Positions 51,051 to 60,303 of a DNA stretch of 64,000 nucleotides are shown in pieces. The notes below the pieces were generated by a model that did not search any database, was not told the origin of the DNA, and saw nothing but the letters and a program-made list of their open reading frames with translations. The position numbers and the translations under genes are program-made. Positions within the stretch are counted from its first letter, which is position 1. Every line of letters starts with the position of its first letter. Source of the DNA: Peltaster fructicola (lineage: Eukaryota; Ascomycota; Dothideomycetes); contig CP051141.1 in assembly GCA_001592805.2 (NCBI GenBank), positions 868,001 through 932,000 on the forward strand. The letters are read 5' to 3'.

Positions 51051-52709
51051 TCAGTCCAAACCCATGGCCACCAGCACAATCAATGCAACATTCATGACCA
51101 CGATACAAAGCCATATGGCAATCGCAAACCCGGCGGTGATCCAATGATTCCTCATCTTGATTGCTTCGTAAGCAGCCACCGGCGGCGCAGCCTCAGCATC
51201 CAGCCCTTCGTGCAGGACCACAGTCGATGGAGCATGAACGGTCATGAACTTGTTCCTGCAGGTGAAGTAGATGACTGGAGCAGACAAGAACGGCAAAAGC
51301 ACACTAAGCGCAACCTGCGATCCTGTCAAGGCTGCGCTGATACCTTCAGCTCCGAGGGCACCAGCGACAATGATTGAAGGAGTAATGGAAATCGACCGTG
51401 TGATCAAACGACGGATCCAAGGACGAACAGTCCAGTTCAGGTGTCCCTCGCTGACCATCTGACCTGCGATGGTGCACACGATGCCTGCCGATGTACCTGA
51501 GAAGAGCAATGCCAACGCAAAGACCGTGCCAGCGATCGGTGCCAGAGTCTGTGCGAGCAGGTCGTAGATACCGAAGAGATCGGCATCGCCAGCGTCAGCG
51601 TTCTCGTACAGCGACCCGCCTGCCACAATGAGAATGGCACTGTTGACGAACAATGCAAAAGTGAAGAGAGATATGACCAGCTCAGCAATGGAATATGACA
51701 TGCATGATCGTATAGCGAAAATGGAGGGACGATACTTCTCCTCGCTTGAGACGGTCTTGTTGCTGGTGTCGAATTCCTTGAGACGAGCCTGGATAAGGCC
51801 ACTTCCCAAGAAGAGAGAATGCGGCATGACTGTAGCACCAAGGATACCACAGGATTGATAGAGTCCGGTTCCCTGAACGACTGCTGCAGATGGGAGATAT
51901 CCTCTGAAGACATCGCCGGCGCTGATGCCTCTGAGGAAGGACAGTTGGTAGCAAAAGCAGATCACAACGCCCAAGACGAGAACAATGACAAAGCATTCGA
52001 AAGCGCGTAGTCCACGCATGGTCCCGTTAGGACTGTAGAAGAGAAGGATGACAAGGACATCCACAATAGACAATGCAACGCCGGCGACCAAGGGTATCTT
52101 GAGAAGAAGATTGAGCGCAATAGCCGTGCCGATGACTTCGGCAATGTCTGTTGCGATGATGGCACATTCCGCGAGGAAATACATGATGTAGTTGAGCCAC
52201 CGCGGACAGTGGGCTTTGATCATCTCGGCCAGGTTCATGCCGGTGATGGATCCTAGTTTGATACAAAGTGATTGGAGGAGGATTGCGAACAGATTGGAGA
52301 TGAGGACGACAAACAGTAGTTGGAAGCGATACGATGCTCCTGCTGCCACATCTGTTGCGTAGTTGCCTGGATCGATATACGCCACGGATACCAGGAAGCC
52401 AGGCCCAATGAATCGCACATATTTCTTCAGGACGTGTCCGGTCTTGCGGACGAAGCTGCCAGGACCCATCTCGTGTGACGGAACTGAACGAATCTCCTCC
52501 ATCACCTGCTGTTTGTCGACATCCTGGGTTGGTCGCGCTGCAATGAGCTCAATCGGTGACTCGTCGGAGTCTATTCGGTGGTCATTGCGTCTTCTAGCAT
52601 TGGCAATCGAGCCAAGATCGCTTCTCGTAGTCAGGTCGGCCGAGAGCGCATTAGGATTTTGGTTGTGGTGATCTGGAGGAAGTGCCTCCACTCTAGAAGG
52701 ACAATTCAT
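51051..52709 (-). CDS. NRAMP-family metal ion transporter (Smf-like)
   Basis: A 552-aa intronless proton-coupled importer of Mn2+, Fe2+ and related ions. The first ~95 residues are hydrophilic and acidic. The membrane core begins FIGPGFLVSVAYIDPGNYAT with the metal-binding DPGN of helix 1, and continues with LGSITGMNLAEMIK and ECAIIATDIAEVIGTAIALN. Helix 6 carries GATVMPHSLFLGSGLIQARL, the MPH metal-site motif. About eleven helices are seen, ending ITAGFAIAIWLCIVVMNVAL. No C-terminal extension is present. It matches fungal Smf1/Smf2 proteins; plasma membrane or endosomal location cannot be read from the sequence. Together with the Mn-type CDF at 1.2-3 kb the window holds both an importer and an exporter of manganese, about 48 kb apart. 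Confidence 0.93.
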   Translation of the reverse strand: MNCPSRVEALPPDHHNQNPNALSADLTTRSDLGSIANARRRNDHRIDSDESPIELIAARPTQDVDKQQVMEEIRSVPSHEMGPGSFVRKTGHVLKKYVRFIGPGFLVSVAYIDPGNYATDVAAGASYRFQLLFVVLISNLFAILLQSLCIKLGSITGMNLAEMIKAHCPRWLNYIMYFLAECAIIATDIAEVIGTAIALNLLLKIPLVAGVALSIVDVLVILLFYSPNGTMRGLRAFECFVIVLVLGVVICFCYQLSFLRGISAGDVFRGYLPSAAVVQGTGLYQSCGILGATVMPHSLFLGSGLIQARLKEFDTSNKTVSSEEKYRPSIFAIRSCMSYSIAELVISLFTFALFVNSAILIVAGGSLYENADAGDADLFGIYDLLAQTLAPIAGTVFALALLFSGTSAGIVCTIAGQMVSEGHLNWTVRPWIRRLITRSISITPSIIVAGALGAEGISAALTGSQVALSVLLPFLSAPVIYFTCRNKFMTVHAPSTVVLHEGLDAEAAPPVAAYEAIKMRNHWITAGFAIAIWLCIVVMNVALIVLVAMGLD

Positions 52710-53005
52710 GTTGTTGAGGTATGCTTAGGTCGAAGAGTTGTAGAGGTAGGTCTCTGACCTGGAAAACTGTTTTTCCCATGGTTCGAAAAGCGCGGAGCAG
52801 TGACGCTCGGCTTCGATTCGTGCGTTTCTAGTCTTGGTCGACTAGCCCGATCTCTTCCGATTTTATGACCATCAAAGTGGTCAAGTCAAGAATGCACACA
52901 AGCAGATCATCGAGTTGTTGGACCAGGCTCGATGCAGCCGTTGGAGCTTGCCTCCCAGTGGCGTGGTAAAAAGGCGATCATGCGGAGAAGTGCTTAACGT
53001 TAGCC
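52710..53005. other. Intergenic region upstream of NRAMP gene
   Basis: 296 bp holding the NRAMP promoter and the 3' flank of the GT90 gene. No other feature is seen. Confidence 0.5.
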
Positions 53006-54703
53006 TCAGGAGAGATCGCTCACAAAGCCAAGTCGATCTCGTTCCGGGTTCATCACTCGAGCATACTCCAGCAATACACGATGGAGGTAGATGACCATGT
53101 CTTCCTTGCGCAATACCTTCTCAGCCCACTCTCGGCCTTCGTGTGCAATCTTTTCTCCTTCGGCATCGTGAGGACAGGTCTTGTCATAGCCGAGGAAGTA
53201 TGCCATGAGGTCATGAAGCTCGTTGTAGGTGATGCGCATCGGGATGTAGTGCTTCCAAGCGATGAGTCGATGGTCCTGCCAGTCGTCGAAGATCGACGCC
53301 TTGATGGGTGCGCTATTGCTCAGAAGAAACGCTCTAAATCTTTCCGAGATACTGTTACCATCAGTGTCGGGCAGATACTTCCATCGATACTGGCTGGCCA
53401 TCTTGATGGGCTTGGCGATCGTAAAGCGAGATGCCATTGAGGGACAATCCTCTGCAGTCTTCTGGTCACCGCAGAACAGGCGTGTGAATGCCACGTTGGT
53501 CACTGATGCAAGCCAATCCGCGAAGCGCTCGTCCTTAGGTCTTGCAGGGTACACACTTTCATCGTACTCGCTCGCGTTTAGACGTGAGATGAGTCTCTGT
53601 CGGTGAAACTGCTTCCAGTTGTTGTCGTGCGCCGCTCCTCCGGTCGAGCCGCCTCTCCAGACAAGACCATTGATCTTGGTCTTCCAAGGATAGTATGTGC
53701 TCCAGTCTATTCCGAATGACTTGCCTGTGAAGCTTGGATCGTCGCTGTAGTAAGAAGGCTCAGGAATGACAATGTCGTTGTATGCTGGGAGCTTCGAGCC
53801 AGTGAAGATCGGGAACAGGGTGGTGGTGAAGTCGACTGTCGCAGGCTCGATGAGAGCACCATGCTGATCGAACAGTTCCAAGTTGTGACAAATGTCCTTA
53901 GCAGCTATAGTGTTCTCAAGGTAGATGGTGGTATCACTACCGATCGCATGGCTGGGTAGCGAGACGAAATACGGCGTTGGACAGCTCGCACGTATAGCGC
54001 TGCGTAGCTCATACATGCCAGTGTTCCAGATTACATGGCTGCTACTCGTGCTGCTTCCTTGCTGCATGGTCTCGTGGAAGGAGTTATTTGGGCGCTTCAT
54101 CGTCTCTTTCCGGCGTTTGCTCGCTGCCATGAGTGTCGCATCGATTTCGCTCGCGGGTGCTATAACACGTGCTTCATCTAGGCGGTTTAAGGCGATATCC
54201 ATGTCTGGAAGATCTGGGATCTTGGACATCATCTCGACCCAGATCTTAGTTCTGAAGAACTCGTTCGGCACATCCTGTACAGAACCATTCCGCACAGTTA
54301 GTACATCCGGAAAGACGGCGACCCTGGCAAGTAGGGTATTCACATCTAGTCCCCAGAACGGCTCTAAATCATTGTAAATCTGATCGAAGAAGTCCTCAAC
54401 GATGACTGCGCCGGATGCTTTCGCATGGCGATACCAGGCACCGAACCCAGGTGGAGGATGACGTTCTCGTCGTTTCCGGTACGCTGCTGCAGCGTCATCT
54501 ATGCTTATCGTTTCTTCCAAGCGCAAGGCATCCCATCGCTTGCCAGCTCTAGTGATCACACCGTCGATGGGATGTGGACCAGCGTGACATGCTGGCGCGT
54601 ACGCTCCGAGCTTGGGTCCCGGTTGGCCGGATCTCCGAATGTATAGTATGGTTGAGACAACCACAAGGCACGTCGCGAACACCAGGCGTTTGACGGCTCT
54701 CAT
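53006..54703 (-). CDS. Glycosyltransferase family 90 (CAP10-like) protein
   Basis: A 565-aa type II membrane protein. The ATG at 54703 gives MRAVKRLVFATCLVVVSTIL, a short cytosolic tail plus signal anchor; the 56 codons upstream are not family-like. The stem is followed by the CAP10 domain, with segments EPSYYSDDPSFTGKSFGIDW, the conserved KINGLVWRGGSTGGAAHD, RLISRLNASEYDES, FTIAKPIKMASQYRWKYLPD and DTDGNSISERFRAFLLSNSA. Toward the end come WKHYIPMRITYNELHDLMAY and REWAEKVLRKEDMVIYLHRV, where family members bind the nucleotide sugar. Relatives include Cryptococcus xylosyltransferases and animal POGLUT/KDELC enzymes. Donor and acceptor are unknown; action in the Golgi lumen is likely. The gene is divergent from the histidine kinase. 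Confidence 0.9.
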   Translation of the reverse strand: MRAVKRLVFATCLVVVSTILYIRRSGQPGPKLGAYAPACHAGPHPIDGVITRAGKRWDALRLEETISIDDAAAAYRKRRERHPPPGFGAWYRHAKASGAVIVEDFFDQIYNDLEPFWGLDVNTLLARVAVFPDVLTVRNGSVQDVPNEFFRTKIWVEMMSKIPDLPDMDIALNRLDEARVIAPASEIDATLMAASKRRKETMKRPNNSFHETMQQGSSTSSSHVIWNTGMYELRSAIRASCPTPYFVSLPSHAIGSDTTIYLENTIAAKDICHNLELFDQHGALIEPATVDFTTTLFPIFTGSKLPAYNDIVIPEPSYYSDDPSFTGKSFGIDWSTYYPWKTKINGLVWRGGSTGGAAHDNNWKQFHRQRLISRLNASEYDESVYPARPKDERFADWLASVTNVAFTRLFCGDQKTAEDCPSMASRFTIAKPIKMASQYRWKYLPDTDGNSISERFRAFLLSNSAPIKASIFDDWQDHRLIAWKHYIPMRITYNELHDLMAYFLGYDKTCPHDAEGEKIAHEGREWAEKVLRKEDMVIYLHRVLLEYARVMNPERDRLGFVSDLS

Positions 54704-55163
54704 TGTTGTCGTTTGTTGCCTAGACGAGGGACCTGGACATTCCTGCTCCGCAAGTCGCGTTGGGAGGATTTGGTGGCTGGAGCAAAAGTCCAGGGTCAGT
54801 TCCGCAGCCGTTATGTGTCCTGGCGTCAACCTTGAGGTGGGCCACTCAGCACTCGTCCTCCATTGCAGCAAGACCTGACCGCTGATCCCTCAATCCAAGT
54901 GATTCGGTCAACGCTTCGTTGTGAGGCTCATCGATTGTCGTTGCAAGACAGCACTATCAAGATACAAAGATGAGCCGCGCGACTCGCACACTGATACGGC
55001 GTTCTAGGCTTCTGCAGGGACCAGGCCAAAAAGGCTTTTCTCACGTGGCTTGTGGCGCCAGGACTTCCAAGTTGTTGACATCTTCTCATGTGCATATTCT
55101 CAGTCTCTCGTTCGTCCAGCTATTTGCAAATTGTATTTCAACACAGCATGAGCTCGACTTGCC
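54704..55163. other. Divergent promoter region, GT90 and histidine kinase
   Basis: 460 bp between the two ATGs. Short frames on both strands are continuations of the neighbours' upstream regions. No TATA box is evident. Confidence 0.5.
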
Positions 55164-58002
55164 ATGCTGGCAAGACCTCGAGAGATGTCACAGGCACTTA
55201 CAGCTGCCGAAGAGTGCTTATTCCCAAGCAATGACACTAGCCACACACCAATACCAAGCGGACTGCCACTCAGATCGAAGCCGATCGAGTTGCTATTTGA
55301 CCAAAATGGCGTTAACACGCCTTTGGCACGGTACAGCGACCGCATCTTCCATGAGAACTTCCCTTCAAGCACACCCGGCAATCATGCTAAGGCACAGATC
55401 CCGTCGAAACCAGCCTTGTTGCAAGCTGAATACCTCTACCCAACACTTTCCAGCAACGAACGTCTACGTCTAACGACATTATGGTATCATATTCGCGGAC
55501 TACACGAAGACGTCACAGCGATGCAAAAGATCCACGAAAAGGTCGCCATGCTCAAAATCCTGACTGGCTGGGAATATGCGATCTGTGGTATAGTCGACAG
55601 TGACCACTTTGAGCGTATAGCAGCTACTGGCATGCCATTGGCCGTCATGCCCAGAAAAGAGAGTCCTTGCTCGCACACTGTCTTACAGCCGTCTGGAGTA
55701 AGTTGCTGCGGCTGTCGTTGCGAGGTAATGCTAACCAATGGTCAGAGTGTACTATTCCTTCCAGATATGTCACAGGATTGGCGGTTCGAGTGTGCACCAT
55801 GTGTGAGCAAGTCCGGACTTGGAGCTTATGCTGGTGCACCGCTGCGAGTCCGCATTAGCGACGATCAAGATGTAGCTCTGGGCTCTTTATGTGTAGCTTC
55901 AGTCACAGCTAACAAACATTTGAGTGACGATCAGCTTGACCTATTGAGCAAGTTTGCTGATATGCTTACTGTCGACATAGTGACGGCGTCACGTCAGCGG
56001 AGGCTGATGCAGCAAACACAAAACGACAGCTTGCTGAAGGATGCGATCGCAAGACTACATACTTCTTTGGACGAGGCATCGGTGATAGCAATGCTGGAAC
56101 AGGTCTTTCCGTTGGCTCAGATCAGTATCGTGCCAGTAAAACATGGCGTCGTTCAGCTTCAAGGACGATATCTCCCACACGAGTGCAGGACGCAGTGCTG
56201 GGAAGACCACGACTACATCAACGACTTCATTCACAACCAGAATCATATGCAGTCTAAGCTGGCTACTCATCCCATTCGAGCAATCATTGGTGATATTCTA
56301 GGGTTCGATCGAGCGGTTATCGTCGCTACAAACGACATCAGCCACATCTTCGACGATACGGACACAAGATTTGTGACGAGTTGCACACTACTTCTTAGGA
56401 GTCTTGCGAAGAAGTCCTTGCAGGAGGCACTGCTAGCCAGAGAGCATTTCATGCGTGGTGTCACTCACCATCTTCGCACACCTATCCATGGTATCCTGGG
56501 CTCCGCTGAGCTCCTACAGCAAGGACTCACCGAGGATGACGACAAGCATGCGATGCTTGCCAATGTGGAGATGGTCAAAGAGTCTGGCAAAGAACTTATG
56601 AGGTTCGTCAACAGCATGATCAGATACAACCACTGGTTCGAGCCGGTCAGCACTACGCAGTCGATCATGGACCTTGACACCCTGGAGTCTCAGATATTGC
56701 AGGATATCCCTGGAGCTGTGATGCGAGCGCAAGTACGGCACACTTGCGTGTATTTCGAGAGAAAGCTTCCACAGAACGTCAGTCTGGTGCTGCACGATGA
56801 GTCGTTGATCATAGACTGCCTGCAGCCACTGGTACTCAATGCTTTACAACACACAGCACAAGGCAGCATCGTCATCACTTACTCTGCAACCCCAGACTTT
56901 ATGACCATTATCTTCGATATACAGGATACTGGCCAGGGTATTGCGCCGAAGGATCAGCAGCGCATATTTGACTCCTACGAGAAAGTAGATGTCGACAAAG
57001 AAGGTTCTGGTCTGGGTTTGACACTGGCACGCAAGGTTGCCCACTCCATAGGCGGCACTGTCACCTTGGTATCCTCCGAGCCTGGAAGGGGGTTCGCATT
57101 TCCGTGCTACCTTACATGGACGAGTTTTGCTTGTCCAAAAGCCACAACAACCATTGGTCCTGACCTGGACGCACTTCCTAAACGATTTTGTGTTCTGGGC
57201 GAGCGGACTGGTCATGTCCTCAGCTTTGTGCGACTCCTCTTGGCACATGGCTTGGAAGAGGTTGCCTCATCTCGAGATGCACTTGCCATAATCACATATA
57301 ACCGCAATGTGGATGAGTACCACACACAACTAGGCCGAGCCGGCGATGCTATGGCTACATTCTCCCTTGTGCCTAATAAGGCAGACACATCTGCTGCACA
57401 GGCGTCTTTTCCAGCAACACTATTCTTTCCTTGTCCTTTTACCTCCCCTCGATTGCTCGAAATCCTAATCGCTGTCAACGATGTGTGCAGAAACCAACAG
57501 CCTTCTGCGATCATCCCAACGAATCTATCAACACAAGATTCCAAGTTATCTCGGCTTCCACATTGTCTTCTGGTCGACGACAACCCAATCAATCTTCGTA
57601 TCCTGTGCGTTTTCTGCAAGCGACGGAGCTTTTCATACTGTCAGGCTGTGGATGGACTGCAGGCAATTGAGCAGTACAAGCATGCAGCCAAGGAGAAACC
57701 GGTTGCCTTGATTCTGCTTGACTTGCAAATGCCAAATTGTGATGGCATCCAAGCTTGCAAGAGCATAAGGGAGTTTGAGGTGCAGCATAATACACCTCGT
57801 GCTGTCATAATAATTGGTAAGTTGTGTTTGAGGACCTTACTGATCATGCTAACCGGACTCAGTCACCGGACAGGATACTCCCAAAGACAGGCGAGATGCA
57901 GCGTCGGCTGGAGCTGACGATTACTTCGTGAAACCACTCGCCATGAAGAAGCTAGACGTGGCCATCTCTCGCCATCTCGAAAAGCTTTCACAGATCGGAT
58001 GA
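55164..58002 (+). CDS. Hybrid sensor histidine kinase (GAF-HisKA-HATPase-REC)
   Basis: Three exons: 55164-55697, 55746-57816 and 57863-58002, giving 914 aa. Intron 1 (GTAAGT, GCTAAC branch, TCAG end) is 48 nt, stopless and in frame; removing it joins HTVLQPSG to SVLFLPDMSQDWRF, as GAF-type kinases require. Intron 2 is 46 nt (GTAAGT..TCAG). The domains are a GAF-like sensor (about 110-280), the phospho-acceptor box REHFMRGVTHHLRTPIHGIL (H419 or H420 after splicing), the N box LVLNALQHT, G1 IFDIQDTGQGIAPKDQQRIF and G2 GSGLGLTLARKVAHSIGG. The C-terminal receiver has HCLLVDDNPINLRIL, the phospho-acceptor D837 in ILLDLQMPNCDG, and ADDYFVKPL from the last exon. No membrane helix is present, so it is a soluble phosphorelay sensor feeding Ypd1. 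A second ATG at 55185 is possible. Its input signal is unknown. Confidence 0.93.
55698..55745 (+). other. Stopless 48-nt intron of the histidine kinase gene
   Basis: Flanked by GGA/GTAAGT and TCAG/AGT, with a GCTAAC branch site 8-13 bases before the acceptor. In frame it would add 16 residues with four Cys (starting VSCCGCRC) to the GAF domain. Such an insert is absent from the usual pattern HTVLQP.GSV....D...DWRF, so it is called an intron. Confidence 0.8.
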
Positions 58003-58289
58003 AAGCCTATCATTACGACTTACACGACTGAGGTTGAGGAGCTGTCATGCCGTCAGCCAAACGACCAACGATAGCAACGACCGCACAATTCTCATTGAGG
58101 TACGACAGACCGCACGACTGAGACACCCACGAGCATCATAACGACTTTGTCTTATGGCATGGTTCTTGACGTTGCGCTACTGCTGATAGTGTAATGCACA
58201 AGCATGGCTGCTCATTGTAATGCTAGTCATTGTATAGTAGCTGCACTGCATAAATGAACAGTCTCTGCGACCAAACGACATGTCCTGCA

Positions 58290-59303
58290 TTACTCCATCA
58301 AATCTCCAGTATGATCAAGCTCCAGTGGTGTGCCATTTCGACCTTGACCTGAATCCACCGTAAGCAGAGCAGCTTGCTTCCTGGCTGCATAGCTGGCTCG
58401 TATGGCTGCACTCTTCTTCTTGCTGTCTTCGTACTGTTTTTGCGACTTTGGTATAGCACAGCGACCACGCCACTCGATTGTTGGATTCACTGGATGATGC
58501 TGGGCGTTCTTGCCGCACTTCTTGCACGACAGCTGGCGGACGACGTAGGCACCGCCAAATAGACAGTACTTTGGTGCTGGATCCTCCCTTGTTCCGCCAC
58601 ACTTGCACCGGACTTGTATATGGCACTCGGCTTCGTTCGCTGGACCCCGACGAAATCCCTGTCGCTCAGGAGAGCTCAGCTCAACTTCAGACTCGTTCTC
58701 GCCGAGATGAATGTTTGGTCCCTCAGCGTCACGTTTCCGCTTTCCATTGACCGAGATGATTGTGCCAGGGGCTTTACCTACCACAGAACGATGTGATTTT
58801 TTCAGAGGAGAAGCCATGGTAGCTGCCTTGAGGATGTCTTGTCTGAAGACAAACACAGGCGTGGTTTCATTCTTTGACAGCTCGTCAGTGGCAAAGTCGT
58901 CGACGACTGGAGCTGCCTGTTCATAATCGTCAGCCACAGCAGTGGAAGTCCAAGAAGCCTTGGCCATGGCCTTGGTTGGAATTGCTTCTGCTCCTAGAGA
59001 TGCATCTTCGTTTGTATCGTTATCGTCATTGACAGGTGTGAGATCGACAGGTAAAACTGCGTCTGTAGTGGCATCGTCCTCATCATGGAAGTGTGTACCA
59101 GGAGCATTGATTGGTGTAAACTTGGCAGCGAGGAGGATGCTGGCTGTCACGTCCCAAGAGCTGACATCATCGAGCTGGCTCTGGGATGTCTGCTCGCTCT
59201 TGATATCCGGCGGCTTCGAACTTTTGTTGTCACCTGCCACACCGACTTCTAGACTCGACTGGTGTGGTTGCAGGCTCGAATGAAGCAAGTTGGTCGCACT
59301 CAT
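58290..59303 (-). CDS. Unrecognised 337-aa protein with C-terminal cysteine cluster
   Basis: A single-exon frame from the ATG at 59303. The first ~150 residues are acidic and disordered. A basic stretch with LKKSHRSVVGKAPGTIISVN and GKRKRDAE looks like a nuclear signal. The last ~110 residues hold a cluster of seven Cys: CHIQVRCKCGG, KYCLFGG, LSCKKCGKNAQHHP (with two His) and EWRGRC, then a Lys/Ala-rich helix KKKSAAIRASYAARKQAAL. The CxC and CxxC pairs suggest zinc binding, maybe a DNA- or protein-binding domain of a nuclear factor, but I do not recognise the family. Divergent from the MFS transporter across a 1-kb region. Confidence 0.7.
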   Translation of the reverse strand: MSATNLLHSSLQPHQSSLEVGVAGDNKSSKPPDIKSEQTSQSQLDDVSSWDVTASILLAAKFTPINAPGTHFHDEDDATTDAVLPVDLTPVNDDNDTNEDASLGAEAIPTKAMAKASWTSTAVADDYEQAAPVVDDFATDELSKNETTPVFVFRQDILKAATMASPLKKSHRSVVGKAPGTIISVNGKRKRDAEGPNIHLGENESEVELSSPERQGFRRGPANEAECHIQVRCKCGGTREDPAPKYCLFGGAYVVRQLSCKKCGKNAQHHPVNPTIEWRGRCAIPKSQKQYEDSKKKSAAIRASYAARKQAALLTVDSGQGRNGTPLELDHTGDLME

Positions 59304-60303
59304 TTGCTTGCGTTCTATGCTCGCTACTTGCCTCGGTAATCAGTGGGTCGAAAAAGGGTATGATTAAAGGAGCAGTGGTCAAAGTATGCAAATACAGAGG
59401 AAGATAAATTTGAAAACTTGTGTGTGCAGGAGTGACGAGTTAATAGAGCAAATCCATGCGGTTCGACTCACTCATTGACTCGTCACCGTCGTGTGCTGTC
59501 CTCCATGATTCCTACTCACGCTTGGCTGTCCAGTGAATAGCTTACTACAACTACTGGCCTGGTGCTTGGACCACTCTGTCCATCGAAGACAGTACTCACC
59601 AGTACGGTAATCCAACGCATTGTATGTGCGCAGAGGACGCTCGCAGCTCTGATCGCCATATGTGCCTGAGATGGGCTCTTCTATTGATCTGCAGAATTTC
59701 GTTGCTTCTTGCATTTGCTGAGAGACGATTGATTGCTGACCACGACAATTGGTACTTGGTACCCGCCTTCTTGCACGAGCTCTTGCAGCATCGAAGCCTC
59801 ATGAACATGGGGTTCAGCATCATCCATGGCTCGGCCATCTTGTGTTCATGCTTCTGATGCGTCCTCAGCTATTGTGATAAGAGGTGCGTACTCATGGCAC
59901 AGCTCCAACAGACTTGCGATGTCTACCAACTATTGACGCTGTCGTTATTATGGGTTCTTGGCTGTGTACGGCGCGAGGTGTGTGTTGAGAAACAGGCTTA
60001 CGGCTAGTGATGAATACCATGGCGCTGCGATCACAAAGAGATACATGTAGTGATGGGTAGACCTGACGAGCATTGAAGTCGTGGACATCCCCGGCTTCCG
60101 GGCCAATCAGATGTAGATGTGACATAGTAGTAGCATCACGTGCTTAATTTGTTTCCCTTGGAACCTCACATCCGGTCCAAGACTTGGCATGCCTGTGCAA
60201 GGAGAACGACGACTTCCTATTGTCTGACATGATCACAGCATCTATTGCTGCAAGATGTATCGCTAGAACTCAGCCATAAAGCATCGAAACGAATGAGCCT
60301 GCC
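59304..60303. other. Divergent intergenic region with inverted repeat
   Basis: 1 kb between the Cys-cluster orphan (minus) and the MFS gene (plus). Short frames have no motif. It contains a near-perfect inverted repeat at 59432-59486 with AP-1/Gcn4-like TGACTC cores. Confidence 0.5.
59432..59486. repeat. Inverted repeat with TGACTC-type cores in divergent promoter
   Basis: Arms GTGACGAGTTAA (59432-59443) and TTGACTCGTCAC (59475-59486) match as reverse complements at 11 of 12 positions, with a 31-bp spacer. The right half also contains a second GACTCA. bZIP proteins such as Gcn4 and AP-1 bind TGACTC-like sites, so this may be a regulatory element 130-185 bp upstream of the ATG at 59303. Confidence 0.5.
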
